Source: Glebionis coronaria (taxonomy: Eukaryota > Streptophyta > Magnoliopsida > Asterales > Asteraceae). From it: a stretch of 64,000 nt of DNA. Below the pieces are notes generated by a model that was not told where the DNA came from, did not search any database, and saw only the letters and a program-made list of their open reading frames with translations. The position numbers and the translations under genes are program-made. The stretch is taken from the NCBI GenBank assembly GCA_025667525.1, contig CM046878.1:576332868-576396867 (forward strand), written 5' to 3'. Positions 12,038 to 23,006 of this stretch are shown here, piece by piece. Positions within the stretch are counted from its first letter, which is position 1, and every line of letters begins with the position of its first letter.

Positions 12038-13500
12038 TTAATATGTTTTTTAAGTTTTAATTGAATCTGTGAATTTCAGGTATACAAAATTAGTTAACAG
12101 GAAATCTACTCTCAGCAAAGTTATGGTTGGTCAGGTTTGTTTTACGAATGTGTGTTTTCCTATAATGTGTTGAAAAGTAATATGATTGATCAACTTACAC
12201 AGTTAGCGATTAGCTATTTATGTTTTTTTGGGACATTCGGTAATTATATATGGAGTTAACGAGGGCTTTAGAAACCGGATTCAGTCAGGGGTGAACCTAG
12301 GAAATCGGGATAGGGTGTGCACTATTAAAAAAAATTCTCCATCAGATTCTTATGTTGGATTTTTGAGATTTGGGTTATGCCTTATTAGTCGTGTTTTATG
12401 AATCCTAGTTTCAAAACTGCATTTGCCAAGTTTGTGCTATTTTAAACATAACTTTCTTTCAGATTCTTACACACGTATACAAGCTGATTTGATTTCGGTA
12501 CTAAATGAAACAAGATATCTCCGTATCACAGGGTATGCAAGTGCATAACCCTGTGTGGTTGTATGTCCACCCATGGATTCAGTAGAGTGTTACTATTACC
12601 TGTACTAGAAGATGCAATTTGTTTCGCCATACAGGTCATGGAAAGTGACTCGGTTACTAGCATTAGCCGTTAGGTGAATTATCGGGGCATTTGGTTGTTG
12701 GTAGGATCAGTAGTGTTAGTTTCTCCTTGTACAACTCTTTACGTTGCAAATTTGTTCCTTGAGGCAGACATTTCTTCGCTGCAAAAGGAAAGAGACTTTA
12801 AGGTAATATGTTGAAATGGGTGTGGGTTTAATGTTAAAACATGTCCTTTTTAAGTATCAGTTGAAACGGTTAAATGGGTCAAGTTTGTTATCTTAAACCT
12901 TTGGATTTCACACGGTTTTGCAGATAATATTATGACAGTCGAATGGAGTTTCAGACATGAAGTAAATTTTAAAGTGGAGCTACACAAAGAGCAGCCACGG
13001 CTAGACCATGACAACATCGTACTCAACTTTACCAGTTGTAATTTGTTCGGCCTTAAGGCACTCCCTGTAAATCACATGCTTCTTGATTGGTAGGCTACTT
13101 TGTAATCGTTTTACTCTGTAACTGTAAATCTGCTCGTCTTTGCTCTTAGGTTAATCGTTTTACTTTGTGACTGTAAAACTGCTAGGAGATACTTGAGCGG
13201 CAGGCTACCTTGTAGCGATTAATTAGCCTGCTTGGCAGGGAGTACTAGGATTGGAACTTTCATATAATTTGCAAATTATATGTATGACATGTTCATTGGA
13301 CATTTTCATAGGTCCATAGAAATATGTGTAGAAGCACTAAAGATTGTTCAAATACTGGAAACCGAGTTAACCCCAAGTTTTGACCGAATTTGACCGAGTT
13401 GTGATCCACTGGCCTTGTAGTGTGTTATTGTTTTTTTACCAAAAATATCATTTTTATATTGCAAACAGTGATTTCCTCTCTTTAAACTATGCATCGTTTT
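11540..13500. other. Interior of CACTA-1, possible captured host sequence
   Basis: The base composition changes from satellite to gene-like. A TTA microsatellite lies at 11985-12037. An open frame of 53 codons at 12932-13093 (starting MTVEWSFRHEV) lies in what could be an exon, but I do not recognise it. The stretch leads into the TOPLESS-like exons and may be their captured upstream flank. Confidence 0.35.
11985..12037. repeat. (TTA)n microsatellite
   Basis: About 17 uninterrupted trinucleotide copies. Confidence 0.95.
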
Positions 13501-13512
13501 TTAATAGGAACA

Positions 13513-14052
13513 TGAATGCAACTGCCACGGAAGAGGATGAGTACCTATTCATCATCATGCAACACCTTCGGGAAAGACAACATATGAAGTCACTCCACAT
13601 GTATGTTTCTTTATCCTTAATGCTTTCTCTCTTGCTGTTATTTAGCTCACTCCAACAATAAACTTTGTTATAATTAGGCTGTAGCGTGAATGTGATGTAT
13701 ATTGCGACATGGCTTACATTGAAAGCCTTCTTCAGCGGGGGATGTTTAATGAAATTACAACCTACTTCAAAGGTTTCATAAGCTATGGAGACGATGCTCT
13801 GTCCATGGGGACTTTTTATGAAATTACAAAGCAGAAGTTTCTCGAAACCTTATACACGTAAGTATTTGGATTGCTCTTAAATAGTTTTCTGATTTTGAAG
13901 CTTAATATACTTGGGTATTGTTTGTGTTGTGTCACAGGAAAGGTTATCCTACGGCAACAACTATTTTAGTAGATGAATTGCTGCAATTCAAGATTTTGTA
14001 CCACGATGATATACATCATCTAGCTTATCTTCTCACCAGCGAGGATTTTGGG
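13513..14052 (+). pseudogene. Captured TOPLESS/TPR-like N-terminal exons (LisH-CTLH region)
   Basis: Three exons can be read: about 13513-13602, about 13685-13857 and 13938-about 14052, with GT-AG introns. They encode EDEYLFIIMQHLRERQHMKS, then CDMAYIESLLQRGMFNEITT followed by YFKGF, SMGTFYEITKQKFLETLYT and, across the intron, KGYPTATTILVDELLQF and LAYLLTSEDFG. Order, spacing and exon borders match the N-terminal LisH and CTLH segments of plant TOPLESS co-repressors, which bind EAR motifs and tetramerise. TOPLESS proteins are about 1100 residues and the WD40 part is absent. Introns are retained, so capture was at the DNA level. Another LisH-CTLH WD40 family is possible but fits less well. Confidence 0.7.
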
Positions 14053-14890
14053 TACGCCACTTCTGTTTTCTCATTTCAGCTAGTTTCTTTTTCAGTGTTT
14101 ATAACTTTATAGAACGTGTACCATTTTTTTCTCTGAATCCCAGCAAGTGATATGGCTACCTGATTCTGGGTACGTCGCTTCTCCATTATAGTATTTTGTT
14201 TCGTTTTTTTTATGTTAATACTAGTAATTTGCTACCTGATATATCCGACATATATGCATTTTCTTTTGATGTCAGCAGGGATAAGACGAAGGAGGAAGAG
14301 TCACCTCCCAACAGTTTTGATATAGAAAATTTAAGAGTTGGGGGAAATGTTATCTTCCACCTCTTGAGAGCTCAATGCTTAAGGTTCACTGCAAACAAAG
14401 GTAATGATAATTTTAGATTTCTGCATGTATTGTGGGTCGCATATATTAAATATCTTGTTGTCATGGGAGGCAGATCGGGTACCCAAGAAATAACGGTTAA
14501 GCAACAAGTCTTGGAAGTTGGGAGTTAGTAATTACACACATTCCACTGTTGAAGAAGAAATTAAAAAGGACTTGCATCAGATTTATAAAGTATATGATGC
14601 TGCTTGGAATGGGGGAAGTTGTTTGACATGGTTTCGACTCCTACGACAAGGCTTCTATGGGTCCTAGCTGGTTTCATTGGCATTAAACTTCAATTTTTTT
14701 TAGAAGTTAGAACTATTGGTTTGTAGTATGTCGATAAAACTTTAGAGATACGGATTTATGTCCCATGGGTGACACATTTTATGTATCTCGGGTACTTTAT
14801 TTGTATATTTTGGTAATCTATTAGTGGTTTTTATTGTTCAAATACTAGTTTTTCATATTTACATATTTTAGAATCCGAAAAATTCAAAAT
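14053..14890. other. Downstream part of the captured segment
   Basis: A 110-codon open frame at 14196-14528 contains DKTKEEESPPNSFDIENLRV and may hold one further exon of the captured gene after a GT-AG type intron, but I cannot match it to the TOPLESS family. The rest is AT-rich with nothing recognisable. Confidence 0.3.
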
Positions 14891-14894
14891 TATA

Positions 14895-15330
14895 TTGTGA
14901 GAAATCCGTGAGAATATGTTCGTGGGAAATATTTGGAATATGTCCGTGGGAAATCCGTAGGAAATAGTTGTGGGAATTCTGTGGGAAACATATGGGAAAA
15001 TGGGTGTTAAAACTTGTGGGAAATCCGTGGGAAAATGGTCGTGGGTAATATGTGGGAAAAATGTTTGTGGGAAATCCGTGGAAAAATGGTCGTGGGAAAT
15101 CCGTGGGAAAAAGTTCGTGGGAAATCCGTGGGAAAAAAACCACTCCTTGAATGTTAAAAATGTGTAACAATAACCGTGGGAAATCCGTGGGAAAATGGTC
15201 AACGCTCTGTGGGAAATTCCGTGGGAAAATATTTACCCACGATGTTTTTACAAACGGAACAATTCCGTGGGAAATCCGTGGGTAAGGGCCCTTTCCCACT
15301 GGATTTCCCACGGAACTTGCTGTGGGTAAA
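14895..15330. repeat. Right subterminal repeat array of CACTA-1
   Basis: About 20 GTGGGAAATCCGTGGGAAA motifs occur, mostly in one orientation and complementary to the left array, reaching to within 20 bases of the right TIR. Seen directly. Confidence 0.85.
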
Positions 15331-15349
15331 GACTGTTTTTCTAATAGTG

Positions 15350-15640
15350 TGAATATTAGACAACATCAGTTTAGACGGCATCGGGATTATGCAGATCCAA
15401 CATCTCATTTGTCCTTTTTATATCCGACACTATCCTTTTAACCTTCTCCTCCAAAAAAATGCAAGCTTCACTTTACTAACTTACCCACTCGAAGCACCAA
15501 AACTTAATCTCCCACCACTCGACTCACTTTCACTCCAATTACTCGCCCTTAAACCTAAACTAGACTTGGTCTTAAACCTATCCAACATTTTTTAACACTT
15601 TCTGATACATTGATAACAGAATCCAAACTCACCTCAACTT
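15350..15640 (-). pseudogene. Copy A, N-terminal part of the At4g14310-like relic
   Basis: Read on the minus strand this gives GLRASNWSESESSGG, then the decayed helix KLAFF...VKRIVSDIKRTNEM and DLHNPDA. These align with LAFFEEKVKRIASDIRKTNY and LNNPDAS of copy C at 62246-62518. It has frameshifts and stops. It continues across CACTA-1 into 7601-6200. Confidence 0.6.
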
Positions 15641-15994
15641 TTCCACCTATCACATTTTTTGCCTGTATTTCATCATTTTTTCGCCTTCGACAAATGAGAA
15701 TGATATTATGATTATATTGTTTGCAACTGAAAACTCATTGAATTGTTGGAAGCAGGTAAACTAGTAATAAAGTTGGTTCAGGCATTGTATCAAACACTTT
15801 AAGCGCACATATAAATATAACATTACAAGAGTATAACACTTCCAAGTTTCAAATGTTTGGAATCATATCAAATACACTATGATTGATGACGAATTCAAGA
15901 TAATTAGTTACAAAAATCAACGAAGACTGTGGTGGTTGTTGGAAGAGAGAAAGAGGGATAAATGCAGCAGACTTCTAAAAGAAAAAAAAGAATA

Positions 15995-16055
15995 TCCGGT
16001 GCCAGGAGTCGAACCTGGGACCCCCTCTAGAGGAGAAGAGCCGTAACTCTTGACA
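15995..16055 (-). other. tRNA-like 3' half with T-rich terminator, unit 1
   Basis: On the minus strand the stem-loop CCAGG-TTCGACT-CCTGG has the form of a tRNA T arm (B box), followed by CACCGGATATTC and then a T run that would end Pol III transcription. No matching 5' acceptor strand or convincing anticodon arm is present, so it is a tRNA-derived relic or SINE-type head, not a tRNA gene. Confidence 0.45.
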
Positions 16056-16167
16056 AGTGTCAGGAATTTATCAATACCAATTGATAGTAATAAAGTTGGG
16101 ATTGAGGCATTGTATCGAACACTTAAAGCGCGCACACAAATAAATAGCGATAATAAAAAAAGTGTAA

Positions 16168-16971
16168 GGTGGTGTTTGTTTCACAAAGATGTTTCAAGTC
16201 TGAATCTGACTACCACCTCTTACTGGTAAGAGGTGGTTACAAAATCTGAATCTGAACGAAATAATGATGTTTGTTTTTTTAAATTGTCTGAATCTGAACG
16301 AAATAATATTTTTTATTTTTATAAATTGTTCAAATAATTTTAATTCTCCACATTTAAAAATGATATATAAAGCTTTTTTTTGAACATGATATATAAAGCT
16401 TGTCATATCCATTTACACTAAGCAAAGCAGTATTTGGTTCCAGTGCACGTGCATAAAATAGTTTATGCTAAAAGAATCTGTGGCTAGGATAGAAACACAT
16501 GAACAAAAAACAGGTATAGCAAGTTATCCACCTATATTTCAACAAAAAAAATAGGCAGAACCCCAATATACTCCATACATAAAACTGGTACTTCAAAATC
16601 TAGCTAACTTTAAGAGCAAGAATTGGTAGATGGTTGACATGGAACTGCAGAAATGACGGTGACGGACGGGTGTGACCGACGTTCTTCAGAGGCGGAGGAC
16701 GATGACTGAAGGTTGATGAAGGATTTTGAAGGTTTGGATGGATCGAAAGATTTTGAGGGTTCTTTTCTTTTCAGTTTTGCAACTAGGTGTGAGGGTTCTT
16801 CAAGAGACAGAGGCATTCAGATAAAACCACCGCATCTGATCGAGTCTGATCTTTAAAGTGTTGCCGGGTCTGACTCTGATGGAAAAAAACAAACACTAAA
16901 ATGTCTGACCGCGTCTGACCGGTCAGACGTTAGAAGTCAATCAGACTTTTTTTATGAAAACAAACACAACC
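16168..16971. mobile_element. Tourist/PIF-Harbinger-like MITE, copy 1
   Basis: Terminal inverted repeat GGTGGTGTTTGTTT at the left, its near-complement at the right, flanked by TAA and TTA. The interior carries the 24-base palindrome made of CCACCTCTTAC, TG and GTAAGAGGTGG, plus many TCTGACC/GGTCAGA motifs. Copies 2 and 3 share these. No transposase is present. Confidence 0.7.
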
Positions 16972-17160
16972 TTAAGTTGATTGAGGCATTGTATCAAACA
17001 GTTTAAGCACACATATAAATATAAAATTAAAAATCAAAATCAAGATACGTAGAAGCATAATAGGAAGATAGGGGTATCAATGGAAGAGAGGGAGATAAAT
17101 GCAGACTTCGAAATAGCGAGTCATCCATTACATTAAAAAAAGAAAAACAGTAAAAAAAAA

Positions 17161-17225
17161 TCTGATGCCAGGACTCGAACCTGGGAACCCTCTCTAGAAG
17201 AGAAGAGCCGTAACTCTTGACAAGT
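17161..17225 (-). other. tRNA-like 3' half, unit 3
   Basis: The same block as at 15995-16055, with loop TTCGAGT in the CCAGG/CCTGG stem. It differs by point changes, as expected for an old tandem copy. Confidence 0.4.
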
Positions 17226-17689
17226 GTAGGAATTTATCAATACCAATTTATAATCTATAATCTTTAATCTATAATCTTTAATCTTTAATCTATAATCTAT
17301 ATCTATAATTTCTATTAAAAAGCAGTTTTTGTAAGGTCATGAGTATGATGTGTCAATCAAAGGGCCCTTCCACATAGGCAGTTATATAGATTAATGACGT
17401 CATATTCATATTTTATTTTTCTTTGATAAATAACAGATAAAATCTTAACCGGTTGGACTATGTATACTGATATAACTTTTGCCAATCTCAAAGTAAACAG
17501 TTTTATGTAGTCATTAACCTTTATATAAAGGAGGAGAATCACGCATCCATAGGAGCAGTGATTCTCCTCACAAACCGCTTTTTATAATACTATCCCCTTC
17601 TCTCGCAACCAAAAAACCCTCTCACAACCAAAACACTCACTAGCACCTACACCTTTCCGTTATTTGATTTAACGGACCCTGTTATGCAT

Positions 17690-17950
17690 TCATTGATCCC
17701 CGTTGTTGGTTTGTGAGGTGTTAATTTGGCCTTTCGCCGATTAAATAATTAGGGGTTAATTGGATGTTTTCCCCCTCCCATTAATTGCGGTTGTCCGGTT
17801 GTTGGTTTAATTGAGGGTTAATTGGCCTTTCGCTAGGGTTAATTGGATGTTTTCCCCCTCCCATTAATTGCAATTGTCCAGTTGTTGGTTTAATTGAGGG
17901 TTAATTGGCCTTTCGCCAATTAAATATTGGGGGATAATTGGATGTCCATT
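17690..17950. repeat. Tandem duplication in Helitron-2
   Basis: Two and a half copies of a unit of about 115 bp holding GTTGTTGGTTTAATTGAGGG, TTAATTGGCCTTTCGCC and TGTTTTCCCCCTCCCATTAA, with small differences between copies. Confidence 0.75.
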
Positions 17951-18149
17951 GCAAGATTGCCCCTTGCCATTAATTACTATTGTTCGTTGTGTAGTGGCTA
18001 CAGGAATCGTAGTGGCTACAGAAACCCAATCTTAACCGTTGCAATTAATCCGTGTCGCGGTGGTGTCCGTTGATGATGTGCCTCTTAACATCCATATATA
18101 TACCACCATCACCACATAGTTGCATCTGGGTTTCCATTATTTGTGCTGT

Positions 18150-19400
18150 TGCTACAGTCATTCTGGATCTTCTTTTCATTTCTGGTGATCCAGTCTGCAA
18201 AGGTTTGTAAGATTTACCCTTTGTTTTTTTCCCTGATTGTAACGGGGTCAGTAAAATCAAATTCCCAAAAGGTCTAAGGGCCAGTGTGTCTTTTCGCTGT
18301 GAAAACGAAATTTTGGTTGTCGGAGAGGAACACTCCTTCATATAAAGGTTAATTTCTGGTTTTTAAAAAAATTGTTGCTTTATATAAGCTGCGTAGTTCA
18401 TAGAGTTGGTTCCGGATGTTTTTTTAAAATTTATGGCCGTTTATATAGAATGGTTACTTAAAGCGGTCTATTGTTCATTTGTGCATTTTAGTGATCTGGT
18501 TATTTAAAGTGATTTTTTATTCGTAGGGATAGAAGGCTTGGAATGAATATGTCCGTTCACTGGCCATTGTGTTACCCGCACACCTTTGTTGCACATGTGT
18601 GTGTATCCTTTGCACATGTCTGATGTTGATGAGCTTACTGTCCCTGCACTTGGTTTTGTCCGTTTTGCTGTTTTGGAAATGTACAGTGGTTGAGGTCTTA
18701 TATATGGGGCAGTGATGATATTGATGAATGAATTTTGTGTTGATTAATTTGAACAAACTTTCAGATTGGTCGTACCTTGGCGGGGTAATTCACTGTTGGT
18801 GTTTTGCAGCCATGGCGGTCTTATCGTGTTTGTTTCATACTTTTTTCTCTTCCAGATCTGAGCCTCTGAAAATCTGCTTTCCGACATTGTTTGTAACGGA
18901 AAGGTGTAGGTCCCGGTGTGTTTTTTGGTTGTGAGCCAAATTTTTGGTTGTCGGGGAGGGATCCTCCTTTATATAAAGGTTAATTTCTGGGTTTTTTATT
19001 ATTTGTAGCTTAATATAAGATGGTTAGTTCATACAGTTGGGTGCGGTCCTAATTTTTCCATTTATGGCCGTTTATCTAACATGGTTAGTTAAATTGGTCT
19101 ATTGTTCATTTGTGCATTCTGTTGGTCTGGTTATTTAAAATTATTTTTTGGGTTCGTAGGGATACAAAGGTTGGAATGTATATGTCTTAGCCGAGAATGC
19201 AATGGGTTAACTAATTGTTTTTGCCTGTTGACTAGGTTATTCTGTGTATGGGCAATGATGAAAAGTCTGTGGATGGACATTTTTACAAGGGTTGTTTCTT
19301 AGTGTCCGTATCTTGGCAGGGCGACGATTCGGTCGCAGCCATGTGGGGTTTCTGGGTTCGCCTTCCACACCTCCAGATCTGAGCCTCAAACGCAATAACT
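18150..19400. repeat. Duplicated 0.6-kb unit in Helitron-2
   Basis: The stretch about 18240-18550 and the stretch about 18890-19180 align over at least 240 bases, for example TATAAAGGTTAATTTCTGG, TTTATGGCCGTTTAT and GGTCTATTGTTCATTTGTGC, at a spacing of about 620-640 bases. Both look like untranslated or intronic sequence of an unidentified gene copied twice. Confidence 0.7.
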
Positions 19401-20409
19401 CATTGTATCTACCTATTGACCTGGTCCAATTCATTGGACGAGGGTCATTCTTTATGGATAAGCCCACATCTGCTTCACTTAAGACATTTAGCATGCACTT
19501 GCCGGCTATGTGAACCCCAGATTATGGTGGGTTTTTCGTACAACTTCCATGTTTCTTGGACCCAATGCTTTTAGATTTGTGGGCTTGTCTTTTTTTGTTG
19601 CCGTTCCTCACTGCTGGTTTTAGGGACGTTGTTGTTTGTGATAGAGGGGGATAGTATTAAAAAAACGGTTTGGAAGGACAATGACTGCTCCTGTGGATGC
19701 GTGTGTCTCTGCTTCTATAAAAAAGGTTGCTTTAGGGCTGTGATTAGGGTAAGTGGGTGCGGGTAAAGATACCACATCTCGGATGCTTGGCAAACGACAT
19801 TCGTTATATTACAAACGACAAACACCACAGTTTCCATAAATAGGACACGGTATTTTTTTTTTCGGTAGCCTATTTAACCCTGTTTATTGCCCACAATGTG
19901 CCATACCCAAATAGAATGACACACTTAAATAGACCATCTCCATCCCACTGTTGCCATGTGACTTTGGGTTTCAGCTTTTTTTATCACTTGCTAGCCAAGT
20001 AGCCACTAAAGTTTGCAACAGTTAGATTCTCACTAGCACGTTGCAGGCTAAATGAGTGATACACGTTCCAGGCAGAATCCCAAGCACATGTTCATAAGAA
20101 AAGTGTCCCAATACAATAACAAAAAGGCACAAATGGATACTTGGTGTGTTACATTGGTTCATGATGGGAAATAAAACATTAGCGGGGTGCATTAAAAGTA
20201 ACAGTTGTTCTGAAATTCAAGCTGATCAACAACAACATAAACATATGGCGACATACACAAGCCGTTACAACCGCATGGGCTACGACAAATACACATCAAG
20301 CTAAAACAACAAACACCAGACATACTCTTCCTACATACGGCTAGGAACACCACTTTATTGAAAACATAGTAACACACAGACAATCACTAGGTGCGACCTA
20401 CAAACACAT

Positions 20410-20862
20410 TCAATGGTCATTACGGATGAAAAACTCCATATCGGTCACGCGATTGTCGGACGCATCCATTAGTTCTTGCAGCCTCTGAAGCTCCGCCTCG
20501 GCTCTGTCTTGCATGTCCAGTAGCAAAGAAACCATGCAGCTCAGGAGCGGTTCTGGGTTAATGCTAGATAACTCGCTTATCAAACCATCCCTATCAGCAA
20601 TTGCAGCCCTTTTACGGGCATACATAGCTTCAAGACTCCCCCTCCAGTCCATCTCATCAGCCACCTGTTCACGCAGGTAGAACGAAAAACAGTCGCGGTC
20701 TTCCTCCGAACCGCACGTCGCGTGCAAAGCACGCAGCCTCCTCAACCAAGACATTCTTTCGTCGCTTATTATCGGTTGGTCTATGCGTGATGATATATTG
20801 CAAATGCATGCCATGACATCCTTATATACAACTGCCACAAACCCACTGTTACACCATACCAT
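20410..20862 (-). CDS. Hypothetical 150-aa protein inside Helitron-2
   Basis: A complete open frame from ATG to stop. I do not recognise it. The first 35 residues are mildly hydrophobic and Cys-rich; the rest is charged and probably helical, with a predicted coiled-coil stretch in the last third around DRAEAELQRLQELMDASDNR. No catalytic or metal-binding motif is visible. It is the only sizeable frame in the Helitron and could be a captured exon, a small host gene, or chance. There is no clear promoter or intron evidence. Confidence 0.3.
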   Translation of the reverse strand: MVWCNSGFVAVVYKDVMACICNISSRIDQPIISDERMSWLRRLRALHATCGSEEDRDCFSFYLREQVADEMDWRGSLEAMYARKRAAIADRDGLISELSSINPEPLLSCMVSLLLDMQDRAEAELQRLQELMDASDNRVTDMEFFIRNDH

Positions 20863-21837
20863 TGGGAGTTTAATTTACTTTAAAACATACACCTAATCAA
20901 AACCTGCAACCCTTTCATGAACAGGTTGATCCTCATGATACAGCATTCTGTCCAACCTGTGATACAGCCTCAAACACAATTCCATGTGCATGCGCAGTTA
21001 CAAGAATACAAACTAATAGCCCTTTTGATTAAATCCTAACCACACATGAAGACTGCCACCAGCATAGGCCCTTAAAGTAACTATTACATACATGCCAATA
21101 CACATACGCCTTTTGATTTCAATTAACTAGACACAAACAGTTAAATTGATGTAACTATATGTGAATGACCTTGGTCCAACAATAAGGATTTTTACATTAG
21201 CTGATGGTAACAACGTATAACGATCGCTAACGTTTTTTAATCCATGTGATATAGCCATCCGTTTTGCAAGTGGGAAACGTAGGATTCATCAGATTCATAC
21301 AAGAAGCTACAGTTTTCGCTACACATTTTTTTAAACGATGCATTGGTACATATAGCAGACTCAATGACCCATAATATTAATATCAAACCTTCAACTGATG
21401 GTTGAGGCTTATTCAATTAGGCTTTTATATAACACTATGTGTGGATTAAAAAAAATTAACAGTTGTTATTGGCTGCAGGTTGAAGCGATGACAGATCCAT
21501 TGTTCGATCAAATACGGTATCCGAATGGTCATTCATGTAGTCAGAGTGCTTCAACCGTGCCCTAGTTTGATCCGACCTTGCTTTGGTTGATGTTGTACAA
21601 CCCGATAGCCTTTCTATTTGTTGTTCTCTGGGTGCCGTTTCCATACCTCCATATCTGAGCCTGCCTTGATCACCAATTGAAGATCTTTATGTGTATGTGT
21701 CTCTAAAAAAATATCAAATGCATTTCTATTTTCTTGAAGTTGGTTTTATCTTTATAGTATGAACACTACGTTTTATACATTTTCCCGGAAAATGTTTCGT
21801 TGGTATGCTACATTTCTTTCGTAATCAAACATATGCG

Positions 21838-21995
21838 TTGCGTGTATCCTACTTTAGGCGTTTATGTCATAACTCAACAACCACTAAAAATATTAACAAA
21901 AAAATGCGCTACGTGTATCCTACTTTAGGTGTTTATGTCATAACTCACCAACCACTAAAAACATTAACAAAAAAACCGCTCTTCCCCACACCGAA
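21838..21995. repeat. 78-bp tandem duplication near the Helitron-2 3' end
   Basis: Two copies of a 78-bp unit containing GTGTATCCTACTTTAGG, GTTTATGTCATAACTCA and CAACCACTAAAAA, a few tens of bases before the terminal hairpin. Confidence 0.85.
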
Positions 21996-22054
21996 TACAA
22001 CGTCCTCACATCACCCGTGCTCCCCCCGCAGTGGAGCGCGGGCACAACACCTAG

Positions 22055-22470
22055 TTTTCTTTACTTTATGACATTTGTGAGTCTCAAAATAAACAGTCTT
22101 TTTTTCTTTTCATTTCAAATTCAAACTCAAGCCCGTTAATCTTTATTTTCAAACTAGATCTCATCCCAATCTTACGTAAGCATTCTTTAAATCTGATCAT
22201 TTTTTTACTATCTACTTTTAGATTGATTTGAACAATTAAACAGATCTCATCCCAATGTTCATAGTGATGTTTGCCTCGTCTGATATAAATTTCAGGTAAT
22301 TCTTGCATACATATGTTTATTTTCGAGCTCTTATTACAGTGTAAACATTTTAAGAATACTTTGTTAGTATTTATATTGTGAATATGTTTGATGAAATGTT
22401 TGACAAATGGTAACTGGTAAGACTAACAAACACAAAGTAGCCTCCATGTGTTTTCTTATGTTTCCTTCCA
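22055..22470. other. No recognisable feature
   Basis: AT-rich spacer between the Helitron-2 end and the kinase fragment. Nothing is called. Confidence 0.5.
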
Positions 22471-22475
22471 TGTAG

Positions 22476-22650
22476 AGCTTGCTTATACGATGGTGGGGAT
22501 AGAGAAATGCGATGTGTTAAGTTTTGGAGTTGTTGCACTAGAAGTGATTATGGGAAAACATCCTGGAGAACTTATATCATATCTACCAACATTGTCTGCT
22601 GATGATCTATTGCTAGCCTACCCAAGCTTTAATTTTTGGTCTTGCTACAG
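22476..22650 (+). pseudogene. LRR receptor-like kinase exon fragment
   Basis: One exon-like piece, preceded by a TGTAG acceptor and followed by CAG/GTCAG as donor. It encodes LAYTMVGIEKCDVLSFGVVA then LEVIMGKHPGELIS. This is kinase subdomains IX-X of plant LRR receptor-like kinases of the At4g08850/MIK2 type. The invariant DVYSFG reads DVLSFG here. The rest of the kinase and the whole ectodomain are missing, so it is a relic. Confidence 0.75.
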
Positions 22651-23006
22651 GTCAGAATATACCAATCCATGATGTGCAAAGTTATCACTTAAAAGTTTTG
22701 TTTTTTAAGAATGTTGAGTTCGTTTATGGTATAAATGGTTTTATAAAAATAAGCTTTAACTAGGTTTTTACTCTGGTCAGTTTTTATGTTTAAGCATTTG
22801 TATAAGAAGTATCTATTTCCGCCTTCTTGGATCATAACCATTTTTGCTTAAAAGAAAAGAGCAAAGTTTAAGCACTGCTATGCCAAAACACTACAAAGTT
22901 GCTATAAAACAAATAATTTTCCAATTGTGGATCAAAAGTAGGTTGTATAAGCAGCTTTTGGAAGTCCAAAAACCACATGTATGCTTTGTTAGTTTGTTTG
23001 GGTCAG

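Larger units (their letters stand above)
7602..15349. mobile_element. CACTA-1: non-autonomous CACTA transposon with captured gene
   Basis: The left end is CACTACTACACAAACAACC and the right end is the complement of CACTATTAGAAAAACAGTC. About 24 of the first 30 terminal bases pair as an imperfect TIR. The 3-bp target duplication TGA is at 7599-7601 and 15350-15352. The paralogous copy C at about 62340 runs uninterrupted through the same point, giving an internal empty-site check. The element is 7748 bp. It has dense CCCACGG subterminal repeats at both ends, a 41-bp-type minisatellite of more than 2 kb, and a TOPLESS-like exon set. I see no TNP2 or TNP1 domain, so it must depend on an outside transposase. 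Confidence 0.92.
15770..17250. repeat. Tandem units of about 320 bp with tRNA-like sequence
   Basis: The phrase GAGGCATTGTATC followed by AAC and TTTAAGC begins three related units, at about 15780, 16105 and 16985. Units 1 and 3 are long and share the tRNA-like block; unit 2 is cut short by a Tourist-like MITE. Unit 3 stops abruptly at ATACCAATT, where the Helitron-2 sequence begins. Confidence 0.7.
17254..22054 (+). mobile_element. Helitron-2, about 4.8 kb, non-autonomous
   Basis: The 3' end has a 10-bp stem (CCCGTGCTCC at 22014-22023, GGAGCGCGGG at 22033-22042, one G-T pair), an 8-base spacer, then CTAG at 22051-22054 followed by T. The 5' end lies between 17250 and 17305. Here the tandem unit of the flank breaks off, TCTATAATCT-type repeats begin, and the sequence runs into AAAAAGCAGTTTTTGTAAGGTCATGAG, which resembles plant Helitron 5' ends. 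No Rep/helicase is visible. The interior has gene-like duplicated sequence and one 150-aa ORF. Confidence 0.6.

Noticed and set aside
15917..16135. 72-aa ORF containing PGSTPGTGYS
   Set aside because: This peptide comes from the tRNA-like T-arm sequence, a common false ORF over tRNA-type DNA.
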